DNA of 64,000 nt from Centrapalus pauciflorus. Taxonomy: Eukaryota; Streptophyta; Magnoliopsida; Asterales; Asteraceae. Both the position numbers and the translations under genes were made by a program. Below the pieces are notes generated by a model. That model did no database searches, had not been told where the DNA came from, and worked only from the letters and a program-made list of their open reading frames with translations. The stretch spans positions 373,927 to 437,926 of the forward strand of contig JAANYP010003716.1 of the NCBI GenBank assembly GCA_020465985.1. Direction: 5' to 3'. Below are positions 23,883-34,061 of this stretch, in pieces (positions within the stretch are counted from its first letter, which is position 1; every line of letters starts with the position of its first letter).

Positions 23883-23967
23883 CCGGCGTGATTAGTTTTG
23901 AAATAAAAAAAAAACCGATCATTTTTAAAAGTTTTTTGAAAAAACTGATTATTTCTAAAAAAATTTC
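23883..23967 (-). repeat. right TIR of PMD element
   Basis: Inverted copy of 21365-21452. The outermost bases read GAAATTTTTTTAG on the minus strand. Confidence 0.85.
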
Positions 23968-23998
23968 CATTGATATTAAACGGTGTATTTTAGCAAAA

Positions 23999-24573
23999 CC
24001 CACTAATGAATAGTAATTCACTAGCGGATAATGTATATATGCATAGTCTATTCCAAAATCAAAAAAAATTTAAATTAATTTTTTATCCGACCTAGTTTAT
24101 ATAGTGACAATTTCGTGTTAACCAGTTTTTAACCGATTAATTAATAATTGCTAAGTTAGTAATTGAAAGATTAACGATCCTACATTATATCAGTTCGTGA
24201 CATAAACTTATATGTTTCTATGTAAAGAATTTTGTATCTTATTTATTGGTTTTCAAAGTCTTGTATTTTGTTTTCAGTCTTTTATTTCTTAAAGGTATCG
24301 TGTTTCATGCCTTTTTATAAACGTTCAAAAACGTGTTTTCTATTTTACTTAATAAACTTGTATGTTTTATTTAGATTCCTTTCATGACGTGTTTTGTGTA
24401 AATAATAATTTTTAAATGGATTTGAAACTAAACCAAAAATTCAAAAATTTAAATTTAACAAACGTTATTATATAAATAAGACATTTTGATACACCAAAAA
24501 GTGTCGATTATTTGTGGTCATGCAAAAGAACACACATTATGCACTCAAAAAAATTGATTACCTAACTATGTAT
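23999..24573. other. AT-rich spacer, no feature
   Basis: About 575 bp of AT-rich sequence; I see no ORF, repeat or RNA gene. Confidence 0.6.
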
Positions 24574-24756
24574 CACTACTACACTAGAAGCCTTAAAAAC
24601 CCCTACATAGAGACCGGTTTTGATAGAATAGGTCTAGAAACTAACCGATTATTGCGAAACCGTTGTGGAAATTTTCTTCCCTACCCATAAAAAGCTATTA
24701 AAGGCCGGTTGTATTGAAACCGGTTTGGAAACTTTTATTTATAGGTCCGCGTCGCA

Positions 24757-24891
24757 CACTCCTATCTCTTTTTAAACCCTTAGATGACTTATAGACCGAT
24801 TTTATAAAGGGTGTGTAACACTCCTATCCCTTTTTAAACCCTTAGATGACTTATAGACCGGTTTTATAAAGGGTGTGTAACACTCCTATCA
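24757..24891 (+). repeat. 62-bp tandem repeat in CACTA subterminal region
   Basis: Two full units (24757-24818, 24819-24880) and the first bases of a third (24881-24891), beginning CACTCCTATC and containing ATAGACCGRTTTTATAAAGG. Only a few bases differ between the units. Confidence 0.9.
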
Positions 24892-25437
24892 TTTAAGGAT
24901 ACTCTTCTTCAAAGCCGGTAAAAACCGGTCCATGTGTTGTCCACCGTTCAAAATACACAAATTTCTTTTGAGACCCTTTTTAACCTTCGAGACCCTTTTT
25001 AACCGGTCTATTAGTGACTCAAATGACGCCAACATTTGCGGATTAATAAACAAAGGCAACGGCTTTCTTTTTAAAAAACACACTTCTTTTTTTAAAAACA
25101 GAGCTTTCATTGTATTTTCATCCTGCCAATTAAACTTTCATCAAAATTCTGATCCGTACCTCCATATTCATACTCCACAGTATTCCAAAAAAAAGGTAAT
25201 TATGAACAATTTTTACATATACATGTTTGTATATCATATATTTATTTTAACTTTTTATTGTTCATCTTACAGAATTGTGATTTGCTGTTTATGAAGATAG
25301 GAGCTTGCATAACTAAAAAAGGTATAATTTTCTAAACTCAAAATGTTTAAATTTAATTTTTGTTGTAATTATTTAATTAGTATGGGTTGCCAGTAGTTGG
25401 GCAAACATAGGGTCGTCATTATCTTTAGTTTATACCC

Positions 25438-25493
25438 ATCCAAAATTAACAGATCATTAGTATGCATTTAAGAACAATCTGTTAATTTTGGAT
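25438..25493. repeat. short perfect inverted repeat
   Basis: ATCCAAAATTAACAGA at 25438-25453 pairs with TCTGTTAATTTTGGAT at 25478-25493: 16-bp arms and a 24-nt loop. Confidence 0.85.
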
Positions 25494-25745
25494 TGTCCCC
25501 GATTTGGGACTGCTTTTTGAAAAATTTATCTCATTTAGGGTGAATGTGTATTAATAGATCGATTGTGTATTATTTAAAAAAGAAAATCGACAACCATTTC
25601 TCCTTACTCTTCCGAGTATATACTTGGGGAGTTAAGGGGAAATGCTGCCGATTTTTTTTTCTTAAATAATACTCATCGATTTATTAGTATGCATTCACGT
25701 GTGAGATAAATTATTCAAAAAGTGGGTTAGGATTGCCACCCGCAG
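25487..25745. repeat. long imperfect inverted repeat (foldback)
   Basis: Arms of about 125 bp (25487-25617 and 25620-25745) pair imperfectly around a centre at TATACTTGGGGAG. Shared blocks include ATTTATCTCA, TATTAATAGATCGAT/ATCGATTTATTAGTA and TTATTTAA. It lies just upstream of the transposase-associated exon and could be a MITE or a hairpin in an intron. Confidence 0.7.
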
Positions 25746-25803
25746 TCACATTCATACTTATTTAAACATTCATGCATAAAAGATAAATATTTTTATATTG
25801 CAG

Positions 25804-26094
25804 ATGGATCGAAGCAAGTGGATGTACGAGACTACGCGTTGTACGATTGAGTTCATGACAAAGTTATCTGAGTTCATAAAAGTTGCTGAAGATGATCGGG
25901 TGAAGAGGGGAAGATCTATAATCAATTGTCCTTGTAACAAATGTAAAAATGTTCAATGTTTCGTCGACAGTGATAAAACTAGAAACCATGTGATAGTAGA
26001 CGGTTTTGTGAAAGGTTATACTCATTGGTATTGGCATGGTGAAACATTAGATGATAGTAATGCTTCTGTTCTTGAACCGGTTAACTATGGTTAA
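25804..26094 (+). CDS. transposase-associated domain exon of CACTA element (partial)
   Basis: 96 codons from ATG 25804. It matches the Transpos_assoc domain (PF13963 as I recall) at the N-terminus of En/Spm proteins: MDRSKWMYETTR, then RSIINCPCNKCKN with the Cys pair pattern CPCNKC, HVIVDGFVKGYTHWYWHGE. A TTGCAG acceptor-like site ends just before the ATG, so it may open a second exon. It stops at TAA after VNYG; the large transposase domain that should follow is absent downstream, so this is a fragment. Confidence 0.7.
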   Translation: MDRSKWMYETTRCTIEFMTKLSEFIKVAEDDRVKRGRSIINCPCNKCKNVQCFVDSDKTRNHVIVDGFVKGYTHWYWHGETLDDSNASVLEPVNYG

Positions 26095-29000
26095 CCAAGT
26101 TACGAGATAATTTTAAACGTTTGTGAGTTTGAATCAGTTCTGTCTTATAAGAAAGTATGATACATATATTTATTAAGGCACGTATTATGATGATAATATT
26201 TTAAAAGATTACAATATATCAAAAGGATCTTCTCCAAAGAAGTTGATAGCTATAAAGATTATGGGTGCACTTGCTAATATAGGGATATGATTAGATTGAG
26301 CAAGTTTAGTTGTTTACATGTTATGGTATTGTTTTATGTAGATATAATTTTTTGATTCAACCTTCAAGTTTGCAACAAATGCTTTAGATTCAACCTTCAA
26401 GTTTGCAACAAACATCAAGAACAATTAACCCTAAATTAATAGATTCAACAACTAACAACAAAATATTAACATATATTTTTGGTATTCAACAAAATTCAGT
26501 AGACAAAACTATCTAAAACAAAGAACAAGCATTCATGAACATGAAAAAACAAGAATTCATGAACCCTAGCCCTAAAGACAACATTCACAAACATGAACAA
26601 GAATAATCTTCATGAAAATAAAAGGTGAAGAAGAATTAATTCTGAAAACCCTAACCCTAGAAAAAGGGGCATCTTCTTTGAAGATAGATGTAACAAAGCA
26701 AAAAAGATGATAAACCAACTTGTTGTAGAGATCGAGCAAGCAACGGTGCAGGCAGAGCAGTCAGAGATGGAGACAGAGATCTACTGAAAAACCATCAAAG
26801 AAGGGTGTAGATTGACATCGAAAGGTGAGATTGAGAAGGTGGAACAGACGGAGGAGTGATATAAATAGACTTTCTTATGGTAATTAGGAAAGACTCATTC
26901 AGAAATAATAATGATAATTAGGATTTCAAATATATCATATGGATTTTAAAACAACGTTTTTTTCAATGGAGATATTAATGCGATGACTTACATAAAGTGA
27001 CCTGAAACTTTGAATCTAGAGATCCAAAGATTATGGTAAGTGAGATAAAGAATCCATCTATGATTTTGAATTAAGGTTCCCGTGAGTGGTGTGGTTATTT
27101 TTATCAAGTTATTACCTCATATAGTTTTGAGATAAATGTCGTTGATAATTGCAAGTAACAATGAGAGTAAATGTATCTTCATATTGCTATATGTTGTTGA
27201 TATTATAATTGTAAGTAATGATATAGTTTTGCCTCTAAAAATCAACAAATTTTTAAATAAGATCTTAGTGAGATATTTTTTTTTCATTTTGCATCAAATA
27301 TTAATATAATTAGAGTTAGATATTATTCTCGTAGTGTACTTGCATCACTACAAAAGAGTTATATCGATGTTGTTTTTAGTAGATTTGACATGAAATATTA
27401 TAAAACTAGAAGCTACACCTATAGGCAAAAGGATATAAGTGCCCAAAGTACTATTTTTTAAAAGAAAAAACAATAAGTTTGAGCTTTTGATACTCTATTT
27501 AAAGAGAACAAAAGACTAATTGCTCGCGTATCAAAAGTTGAAAATTTTATGATCATTTGGTTTTTAGACTTATAGGATGCAAAATTAGCAATTATTCCAT
27601 TACGTCATGTTGGCAATGGTTTATAAGAGTCTAGTAATTAGATTCTTCTAGCTCTTTCTAACATGATCGAAGAATTTATTGTTTATTATGAGACATAAAA
27701 TAAATGATTTTAGTTGTGAATTTCTATCATGGTATTCCTTGTGTTTATTGCATTGAAAGAGCATTAAAGACTTACCATGATAACAAATCAGCGTTGTTTT
27801 ATTCTAACAATAATAAAAATTTGACAAAGATTTCAGTTATTAAGCTAGAGTTCTTTGTGAATTGTTCAACTTTTTTGTAGAATATTTTAATGGACTTAAT
27901 TATTTCTGAATTCACTAGTGTGCAATGGTCGCATTATAATGAATTGACTCACTTAAGACTAAAGTTTGACCAACTGAAAATATGCAACAACTTTATGTAA
28001 TTTTCATACAAATCATTTGATCTATGTTATTGAATGTGTTTCTATGGTGATCATCATGGTTTAGTCACAACCGTGATGAAAGTTGCACCGGTTACATCAC
28101 TGAAAATGTACCAAATTGGCAAAGGATATCCAAAAGATAAGCTTACATATGCGCTCCTAATATATTTTTGTGATATAATTTCAAACGTAATAATGTTTAA
28201 ATAACTAGGTTTAACCATTCAATAGACATATTGAGTAACTAATTAAATATTAAAATAATATTATTAGGCTTTAAGGTTTGATCATGATACTAATTCTCAT
28301 TTTATATATTGTGAAGGTCCCCAATATATCAAAATAACTTTAAGATCCCTAACATCCATATACCAGATAGATATTTTTTTGTTTGGTCTAAAACACTAAT
28401 GCATTTAGTTAACGAAAACTAATCATTTTTCATTTCAGTTTTCAAGAAAAAACAAGAGTTTCTATCAAAAAAATGTGAAAATTTGTTTAGATAATAAAAT
28501 TTTTAGATTTAAGAAAAATGAGATAGGTGATAGACAAGTAAAAAATAATATAAATATAAGGTAGGTGATTAAAAAGGAAGAGAGAGAGAGAGAGAGAAAG
28601 TAAATATAGGGTATGTGATAGAAAAGTAAGAGAAAATATAAAAAGTAGTATTTTAAAAATTGAAATGAAAATTTAAAGAGTTGTTGTTAAATAAACAAGT
28701 TTACATTTTTCTCAAAAATTGAAATGAAAATTTTAAAATTTTTCTGAAACTAAACGCACATTAAAGCTTTGGATGATAATGATTCTCAAAACCATGTTTG
28801 TTCGTCATCAGGATTCTGGATGATAATGATTCATTGCATCAACATGCATTATAATAAGTAATTTGCATTAATCGTTCAAAAATATATAGTTCATTGCACT
28901 AATTACACAAATAATTAAATGGTTGCATGTATTAGGAAAGTTTGTAAAGATCATTGAATATATATGCATTAAACTCATTCGAGTATTATTTGTTTTATAG

Positions 29001-29147
29001 TTTATTTTAATGATCTAGTAATATGGTTGATCCGGATTTATTATTCAAGTGTATCTGACACTTGCTAAGTTATGTCGTCTAATCTTCTATTCATTGTATT
29101 ATTCATTAAATGTTTTTACATGCTTGGTAATTTAAATTAAAATGTTT
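26095..29147. other. AT-rich intergenic sequence
   Basis: About 3 kb with no gene I can support. Small features: a 26-bp direct repeat GATTCAACCTTCAAGTTTGC... at about 26353-26378 and 26387-26412; a (GA)n run at about 28579-28600; a CACTACAAAAGAG word at 27352 resembling a CACTA terminus; and a TAAACGCACATTA end-like word near 28754 of the type seen at some MITE termini. Confidence 0.55.
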
Positions 29148-29280
29148 TAATAAGCCCATACGGGTGGCTTTGTGGTCGAGTCTTCAGATTCTTCAAAAAA
29201 GATTTTGAGTTCGACTTTCACAAGTTCCAACTCCTTGGGTTACTTAACTTTGAAATTTTTTTAATATTATATGTCATTGA
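29148..29280 (+). mobile_element. possible tRNA-derived SINE
   Basis: GGTGGCTTTGTGGTCGAG (about 29163) resembles a Pol III A box and GAGTTCGACTTTC (about 29207) a B box, spaced about 45 nt as in plant SINEs; the 3' side ends in a T-rich run. No target duplication was identified. Confidence 0.35.
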
Positions 29281-29536
29281 TTGTAACAATCTATACATTT
29301 AAGAAAAATCATAGTCATATTATAGTTGATTTAATTAACTGAAGCTTGAGTCTCATACTTTTAAACGAGTCGAGCTCGAGTTTTAATGGGCTCAGGTTCA
29401 GCTCGTTTACACCCCTGTTTTTTGTCGAACCTCTTTCAGACCCTCCTTAGTCAAACAAATAAAATTCCTCTAGTTCCAAATTAACTAAATACCATTAAAT
29501 ATCTTTGTTACCCGATCCTAACACAAACCCGAGAAT
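29281..29536. other. spacer, no feature
   Basis: Short intergenic stretch between the SINE-like sequence and the solo LTR; nothing recognised. Confidence 0.5.
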
Positions 29537-29541
29537 GATAT

Positions 29542-31707
29542 TGTAACGGCCCGATTATTTAAAATAATCAATAACTAATATTCATTGTAAAGAATTTCAA
29601 GAATTGGAATATTAATTAATTTTGTAATATATATAAATGATTGTGTTGAAACTATTATGCATATATGTTTTAAATGTGTAGTGGGGACTTTAAAAGAAAT
29701 GCAAATAATTCTAGGGATTGGTTGGTAAATAAGTGGAAATTATGGGGTAAAAAGAAAAAGAAGAAGAAAATCTTCTTCTTTGTTGCTTTATACATACGCA
29801 GACACACACATTGGTGTGTTTGTGTTCATCTTTTCAAAAAGTTCCAAAGAAGAGAAGAAAAAGGAGAAGAAGAGGCCAAAAATCAGTTTTTGTCGTTTTT
29901 GAAAGATCCAAGAGGTAACCACCCTTGTCTATAAATCTTACTATTTTCTTTCTTCTCCTCTCCATCTTCGTATGAAGATATGAGAAACCCAAATGGGTTT
30001 TATGGATAATATGGAGAAAACCCTTAGATCTTGGAGTGTGATAATGGAATATAGTAAGAATAATCATCTCTAAGCATATTATTCAAGTTTTATGAATATT
30101 GATGGGTTTTAGCTCAAAAACCCGAAAATGGAGTTTTATGAACTCTCATGGATTTAAAAAGGAATGAAATAGTGTTCTTGATGTTAAAATGAGTTTAGAA
30201 AGGTATATATATGTTTGGGAATGATTCCAAACCGTTTGTAATAAATAAAAGAAGTTTTGGTGGTTTTGAGCATTAAATCCGTAAGGCAGAATGTGCAGAC
30301 CTGCACTTGAACTCGGCGAGTTCCCTGGTGAACTCGGCGAGTTGGCCTTGAGTTTTGAAAGAAAAATTTCTAAGTCAAAGGGTTCGGATGATTCGGGATC
30401 CGAATTTCGGATGGGTTGGTCCGAAATTCGGATGTGGCATGAACCAAGTTCGGATCGTATTTCGGTTGGAAGGGATCCGAAATTCGGATGGTCCTTTACC
30501 CGAATTCGGATGGGAACTCGGCGAGTTGAGCCCAGTTCTGGCTAGAAATTGTAATTTTAATTAGTCCTTGGGATCCTTTACCAAAATAACGTATGTCACC
30601 AATTATGGAGAATAATTAGACCAAAATAATTATTTAGGTCGATGCCGAAATTAATTAAGTCTTGCGAGATCATTGTGTCCGGACCAAAGTTAAGAAATTA
30701 TAAGCTGTGAGACTTATAAATATTATATATGAACCTACTTGTAGGGGTTTTGACGGGTTAAGTCACGTGAAGGCTATCACTCATACTTTGACGATTATAA
30801 CTCGGTTTTGAGGCCGAGAGCGTATTGTGTATCACTGTGAGTTCTAGCATTAATGTATTTACATGCATATCATGAATTGTGTGTTATCGCTTCGTATTAT
30901 TCTTGTCATTTACATGCCTTGCCATCTCATATATTATTGTTATCGTCATATCACTCGGTTGATAGTTGTTGATCATTCATTTGACCTCTCCGCTGAGACG
31001 GTAAGCCTGAGTGTGGTAACCTAGCGGAATCTTAATGGTAAGCCTGAGTGTGGTAACCATTATTGCCTGTAAAACGGTAAGCCTGTGTGTGGTAATCGTA
31101 TGGCATCATTGTAAATTGCATACCGATAAGCCTGTGTCTATGGTAATCGAGCAGTAGATTGTAAACCCATTGTTCGGTAAGCTTGTGTGTGGTAACCGCA
31201 ATGTGGTAGCTTATTAGCCATTGGTTGGCCTCTTAAAATTGATAGTTGAATTCATGGCATCATTCATATATCGCATGGTACTTTAATCTAGAATCTCACT
31301 AAACGACTTTGTTGTTTACCCGTTAGTTGTTATTTCCTTTCAGGAACTGTTAAGGGCAAAGGCCCGGCTGGCCCAAGTTGCTAGTCATCGTTTGGAGCTC
31401 GGATAGGAGCTCGATATTTTGTGAATGATTGGGGCGGGAGTAGCAGACTTCCATTCTTGGACTTACGCGAATTAGTTAATGTCTATTAATTCGTTTGTAA
31501 TTAAATTGATAACTTAATCTTGTACCCCAGTTACATTACTCCGTGATTTCCGACACTCTGTTGTGTCTTATGTAAAGTGTTTGGAATCACGTTGATGATT
31601 ATTAATGTATTGCAAAAGTTTAAATTTGACCGTATTTCTACAAGTACTCTGTATAAATTAATGTATAATGGTATCGAAATACTCGTATTAGTTGTATGGG
31701 TGTTTCA
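29542..31707 (+). repeat. solo LTR of a Ty3/gypsy element
   Basis: 2166 bp starting TGTAACGGCCCG and ending GGGTGTTTCA, flanked by a perfect 5-bp TSD GATAT (29537-29541 and 31708-31712). No internal region is present, so the full element was lost by LTR-LTR recombination. It contains GAACTCGGCGAGTT three times (about 30310-30530), repeated ATTCGGATGG words, and a tandem array at 31000-31200. Orientation is inferred from TGTAAC...CA being symmetrical and the GGGTGTT end and is only probable. Confidence 0.85.
31000..31200. repeat. degenerate tandem array inside solo LTR
   Basis: Five copies of a GGTAAGCCTGNGTGTGGTAAYC core at irregular 40-60-bp spacing. Confidence 0.85.
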
Positions 31708-31712
31708 GATAT

Positions 31713-32266
31713 CCTCCAGAGATACCAATTTGTCAAATGTATACCAACGAGTTATTGAATACTCGCGCGTTGTTGCGTGGTCAAAAATTTGATTACAAAA
31801 ATAAATATAAAAAAATGAACAAAAATACTTTTCAAGCAATTCAAATAACGAAACACAACTGAATCAAGATCGAATAGTGAAATTGGAAAGCTGATATAGA
31901 TTCAAGAAGCAATACAAATGATACTGTTAGTTGGTTTTTATCATTGGTTTCTAAATTTTGCAATGTTAAAATTACAAACAGTGTCTTATTAAATTGGATC
32001 AGAGCCAGATTTAATTAATTGAATATTAATACCCATAATTTGAAAATTTGACATTGATTAGGTTTAATCGTCCGTTTATTTTGTTGTATCTACGCTCAAA
32101 TCAAATAAATTTATAACGCTAATGTCTCTAATACATTTATTAAGGTTTGTCAACGGTATAATAGTAGTGTTCAATGTTATACATTATCATATTTAATATA
32201 AAAAATCTAAATATTAAATAGTTACATTTTAATTATAAAACAATTTAATTAGAATTTTGTATTGTG
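31713..32266. other. AT-rich spacer, no feature
   Basis: About 550 bp of AT-rich sequence with no gene recognised. Confidence 0.55.
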
Positions 32267-32668
32267 CATTTGAATAATTAAGTCTTTTTCATGCAATTAA
32301 ACATAACATAATAGTTTCAAAAGACAACTTCAAACATAAGTATAATTAAAATCATAATTTAAGTGTGTAAGAAAATGTTGTAATAATAAATGTTTAAATA
32401 TGACTAGACAAAATCTTATTAAAATAAAAGGGCTAAATAAAAGATAACGTTAAGATAATGATGTGTTATGAAAAAATTAAATTTAAAATAAAAAATAAAG
32501 AAAAAATGTCATTGGCTTACTCCATACATTTGAATAATAAAGTCTTTTTCATACAATTAAACATAACTTCAAACATAAGTATAATTAAAATCATAATTTT
32601 AAGTGTGTAATAAAATATTGAAATAATAAATGTTAGAAAAGGAGTAAACAAAAATCTATTAAAATAAA
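32267..32668. repeat. tandem duplication of about 260 bp, interrupted by the MULE
   Basis: Unit 1 is 32267-32526. Unit 2 starts at 32527, runs to 32668, and continues after the MULE at 56446 to about 56553. Shared words include CATTTGAATAATWAAGTC, AACTTCAAACATAAGTATAA and, across the MULE, AAAGGGCTAAATAAAAGA. The MULE therefore inserted into unit 2 of a pre-existing duplication. Confidence 0.85.
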
Positions 32669-32857
32669 GAGAAAATTACTCCATTGGTCCTTTATGTTTA
32701 CACATTACTACTGGTTTAGTCATTTAACATTTAAAATTACTCCAACAGTACTTTAAATAGAAATTTTTGCACACCCTTAGTCCTTTAATCAAACGGACAT
32801 TTGTGAGAAATGTTAATTGTACTCACATGCTTTCCACATGAGGGTAAAAAATGTCTT
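32669..32857 (+). repeat. left TIR of MULE
   Basis: About 189 bp, matching the reverse complement of 56251-56436 with roughly ten differences; ends near the shared word CCACATGAGGG. Confidence 0.95.
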
Positions 32858-32982
32858 TTTATGTTTCTTTTATACCACACATGTGTCAGGCATACTCCTT
32901 TTTACTCATCTTCTTCCTCCCTTCATCAACATTTCCTCCATGTCTCTCTTAAAACCCTAACCGAATAGCAAACACAAAAGAA

Positions 32983-33356
32983 ATGGTGTTTTGTTTCTAC
33001 GGTTGGAATGCTATAATTCGCACATCATGGACGTCTCAAAATCCAGGAAGAGGGTTCTACTCATGTCCTGAAGAGGTAAGAGTTTTGATTCTGTGGTAGG
33101 AATGCTGTAATTGTGTAGTTTTTTGTGGGTTCCTTCTTGAATGTATCTCATTTCTAAGAGTTTTGTGTTTCCAATTTTTATCAGGGATCAAACTGTAGGT
33201 TTATAGGCTGGTTTGATCCAGTAATGTGTCGACGGTCAATGGAGATTATTCCTGGATTATTGAAGTCGAAGAACAACGTCGAATCAAAACTGAAGGGTGT
33301 TGAAGAACAAGCAAGAAGATTGAAGATGTACCTGCTACTTAGTTGGATAGGGTTTG
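32983..33356 (+). pseudogene. GRF zinc-finger gene of MULE, interrupted by Copia-2
   Basis: Exon 1 (32983-33075, 31 codons from ATG) ends GAAGAG|GTAAG; exon 2 begins after TTTATCAG at 33185, in phase. The joined product has the GRF finger (ligands C4 ... FYSC ... SNC, then FIGWFDP) and a basic helix MCRRSMEIIPGLLKSK. The second expected Cys of the C-x-C pair is Tyr (CFYG instead of C.CG), so zinc binding was probably already lost. Copia-2 sits after the GTTTG at 33352-33356; the tail resumes at 43460 with a T-rich run and soon stops. Confidence 0.85.
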
Positions 33357-34022
33357 TGTTAGGAAATAGTTTAAGTATGCTCAAACTGTTAGTTAGACTT
33401 CTCAGACTGTTAGTAGATTTTAAATGTAAATACAAAGTTCATGCTGCTAGTTGAAGAAACTCGAGCTGCCAGTGTAAAAGTTCAAGCTGCCAGAGCAAAT
33501 CAACTCGAGCTGCTCTGCTCATGCTGTCAAGAGATTCAAGCTGCTCAACAGTTTCAGAAACAGAAAGTGCTGATTTTCAGGAAACAATATCTACATGAAG
33601 ATTCCAGCATATCTACTATCTGAGAAGTCATCATTCGTCAAGGAAACATATCAAGAAGCAATATAAATACCTAGAATAGGTGTTTCTATTATATAGGAGT
33701 TTTCTGCATATTTTGAGTCTGTAATTGCTTTATTGATTAAGTTTTCATAAGCCTCTAAGGTTGTAAAACCCTAAGAACAGTCTGTGTTCTTCGTCTAATC
33801 AAACAGATTAGAGGTGATTGTAATCGTTGAATTCAGCAATACAAACAGTCTTGATTACTTCTTGTGTTTTATTCATTATTGATTCTGAAAGTTTTTGTTA
33901 AAATAATTAAGTGTTATTCCGCAAACTTCTTGATTAAACTTTGATTCAAAGCAAGATTATTGATTTATACTCTGATAAATTCAAATCAGTTAGTCTTGGT
34001 AATTCAGATTTAGATCCTGTCA
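33357..34022 (+). repeat. 5' LTR of Copia-2
   Basis: 666 bp, TGTTAGG...CTGTCA. TATA box TATAAATA at 33662-33669. Confidence 0.95.
33662..33669 (+). promoter_or_regulatory. TATA box in Copia-2 5' LTR
   Basis: TATAAATA about 305 bp into the LTR, conserved in all LTRs of the family. Confidence 0.6.
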
Positions 34023-34024
34023 AG

Positions 34025-34037
34025 TGGTATCAGAGCC
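34025..34037 (+). other. primer binding site of Copia-2 (tRNA-Met)
   Basis: TGGTATCAGAGCC two bases after the LTR; perfect match to the standard plant site. Confidence 0.9.
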
Positions 34038-34061
34038 ACAGGTCGTTCTTTGTTTTTCAAA

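Larger units (their letters stand above)
21365..23967. mobile_element. TIR element carrying PMD and GRF genes, no transposase
   Basis: 2.6 kb bounded by inverted repeats of about 85 bp (21365-21452; 23883-23967). Termini start GAAATTTTTTTAGAAATAAT. Flanks are CATTGGTTA on the left and CATTGATAT on the right, an imperfect 9-bp duplication. Alignment with the neighbouring tandem unit suggests the right copy lost a few bases. Long AT-rich TIRs and a 9-bp TSD suggest a Mutator-like element. The two internal + strand ORFs are a plant mobile domain protein and a GRF zinc-finger protein; neither is a transposase. Confidence 0.75.
24574..26094 (+). mobile_element. CACTA (En/Spm)-like 5' end, truncated
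   Basis: The left edge CACTACTACACTAGAAG has a CACTA-type terminus. It is followed by subterminal ACCGGT words (24613, 24719, 24857, 24924, 25002) and a 62-bp tandem repeat, the usual architecture of transposase-binding subterminal regions. Downstream is a transposase-associated domain ORF. I could not find a matching right terminus: a candidate at about 27328-27342 (minus CACTACGAGAAT) does not share the 3-bp flank. The end given here is that of the recognisable coding part. Confidence 0.55.

Noticed and set aside
27328..27365. GTAGTG/CACTACAAAAGAG pair as the right end of the CACTA element
   Set aside because: Orientation of the second word is that of a left end and the 3-bp flanks (TAT against TAC) do not match; left unassigned.
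27720..27820. Peptide HGIPCVYCIERAL reminiscent of a FAR1/SWIM HGIPC motif
   Set aside because: Short, surrounded by stops, no second zinc-ligand block; too weak to call.
29674..30564. Short ORFs with Lys-rich or GRDPKFG-like peptides
   Set aside because: They lie inside the solo LTR and come from its internal repeats; no domain.
34050..34061. Start of Copia-2 gag at TTG 34050
   Set aside because: Comparison with Copia-1 shows the real start was deleted; the TTG is leader sequence.
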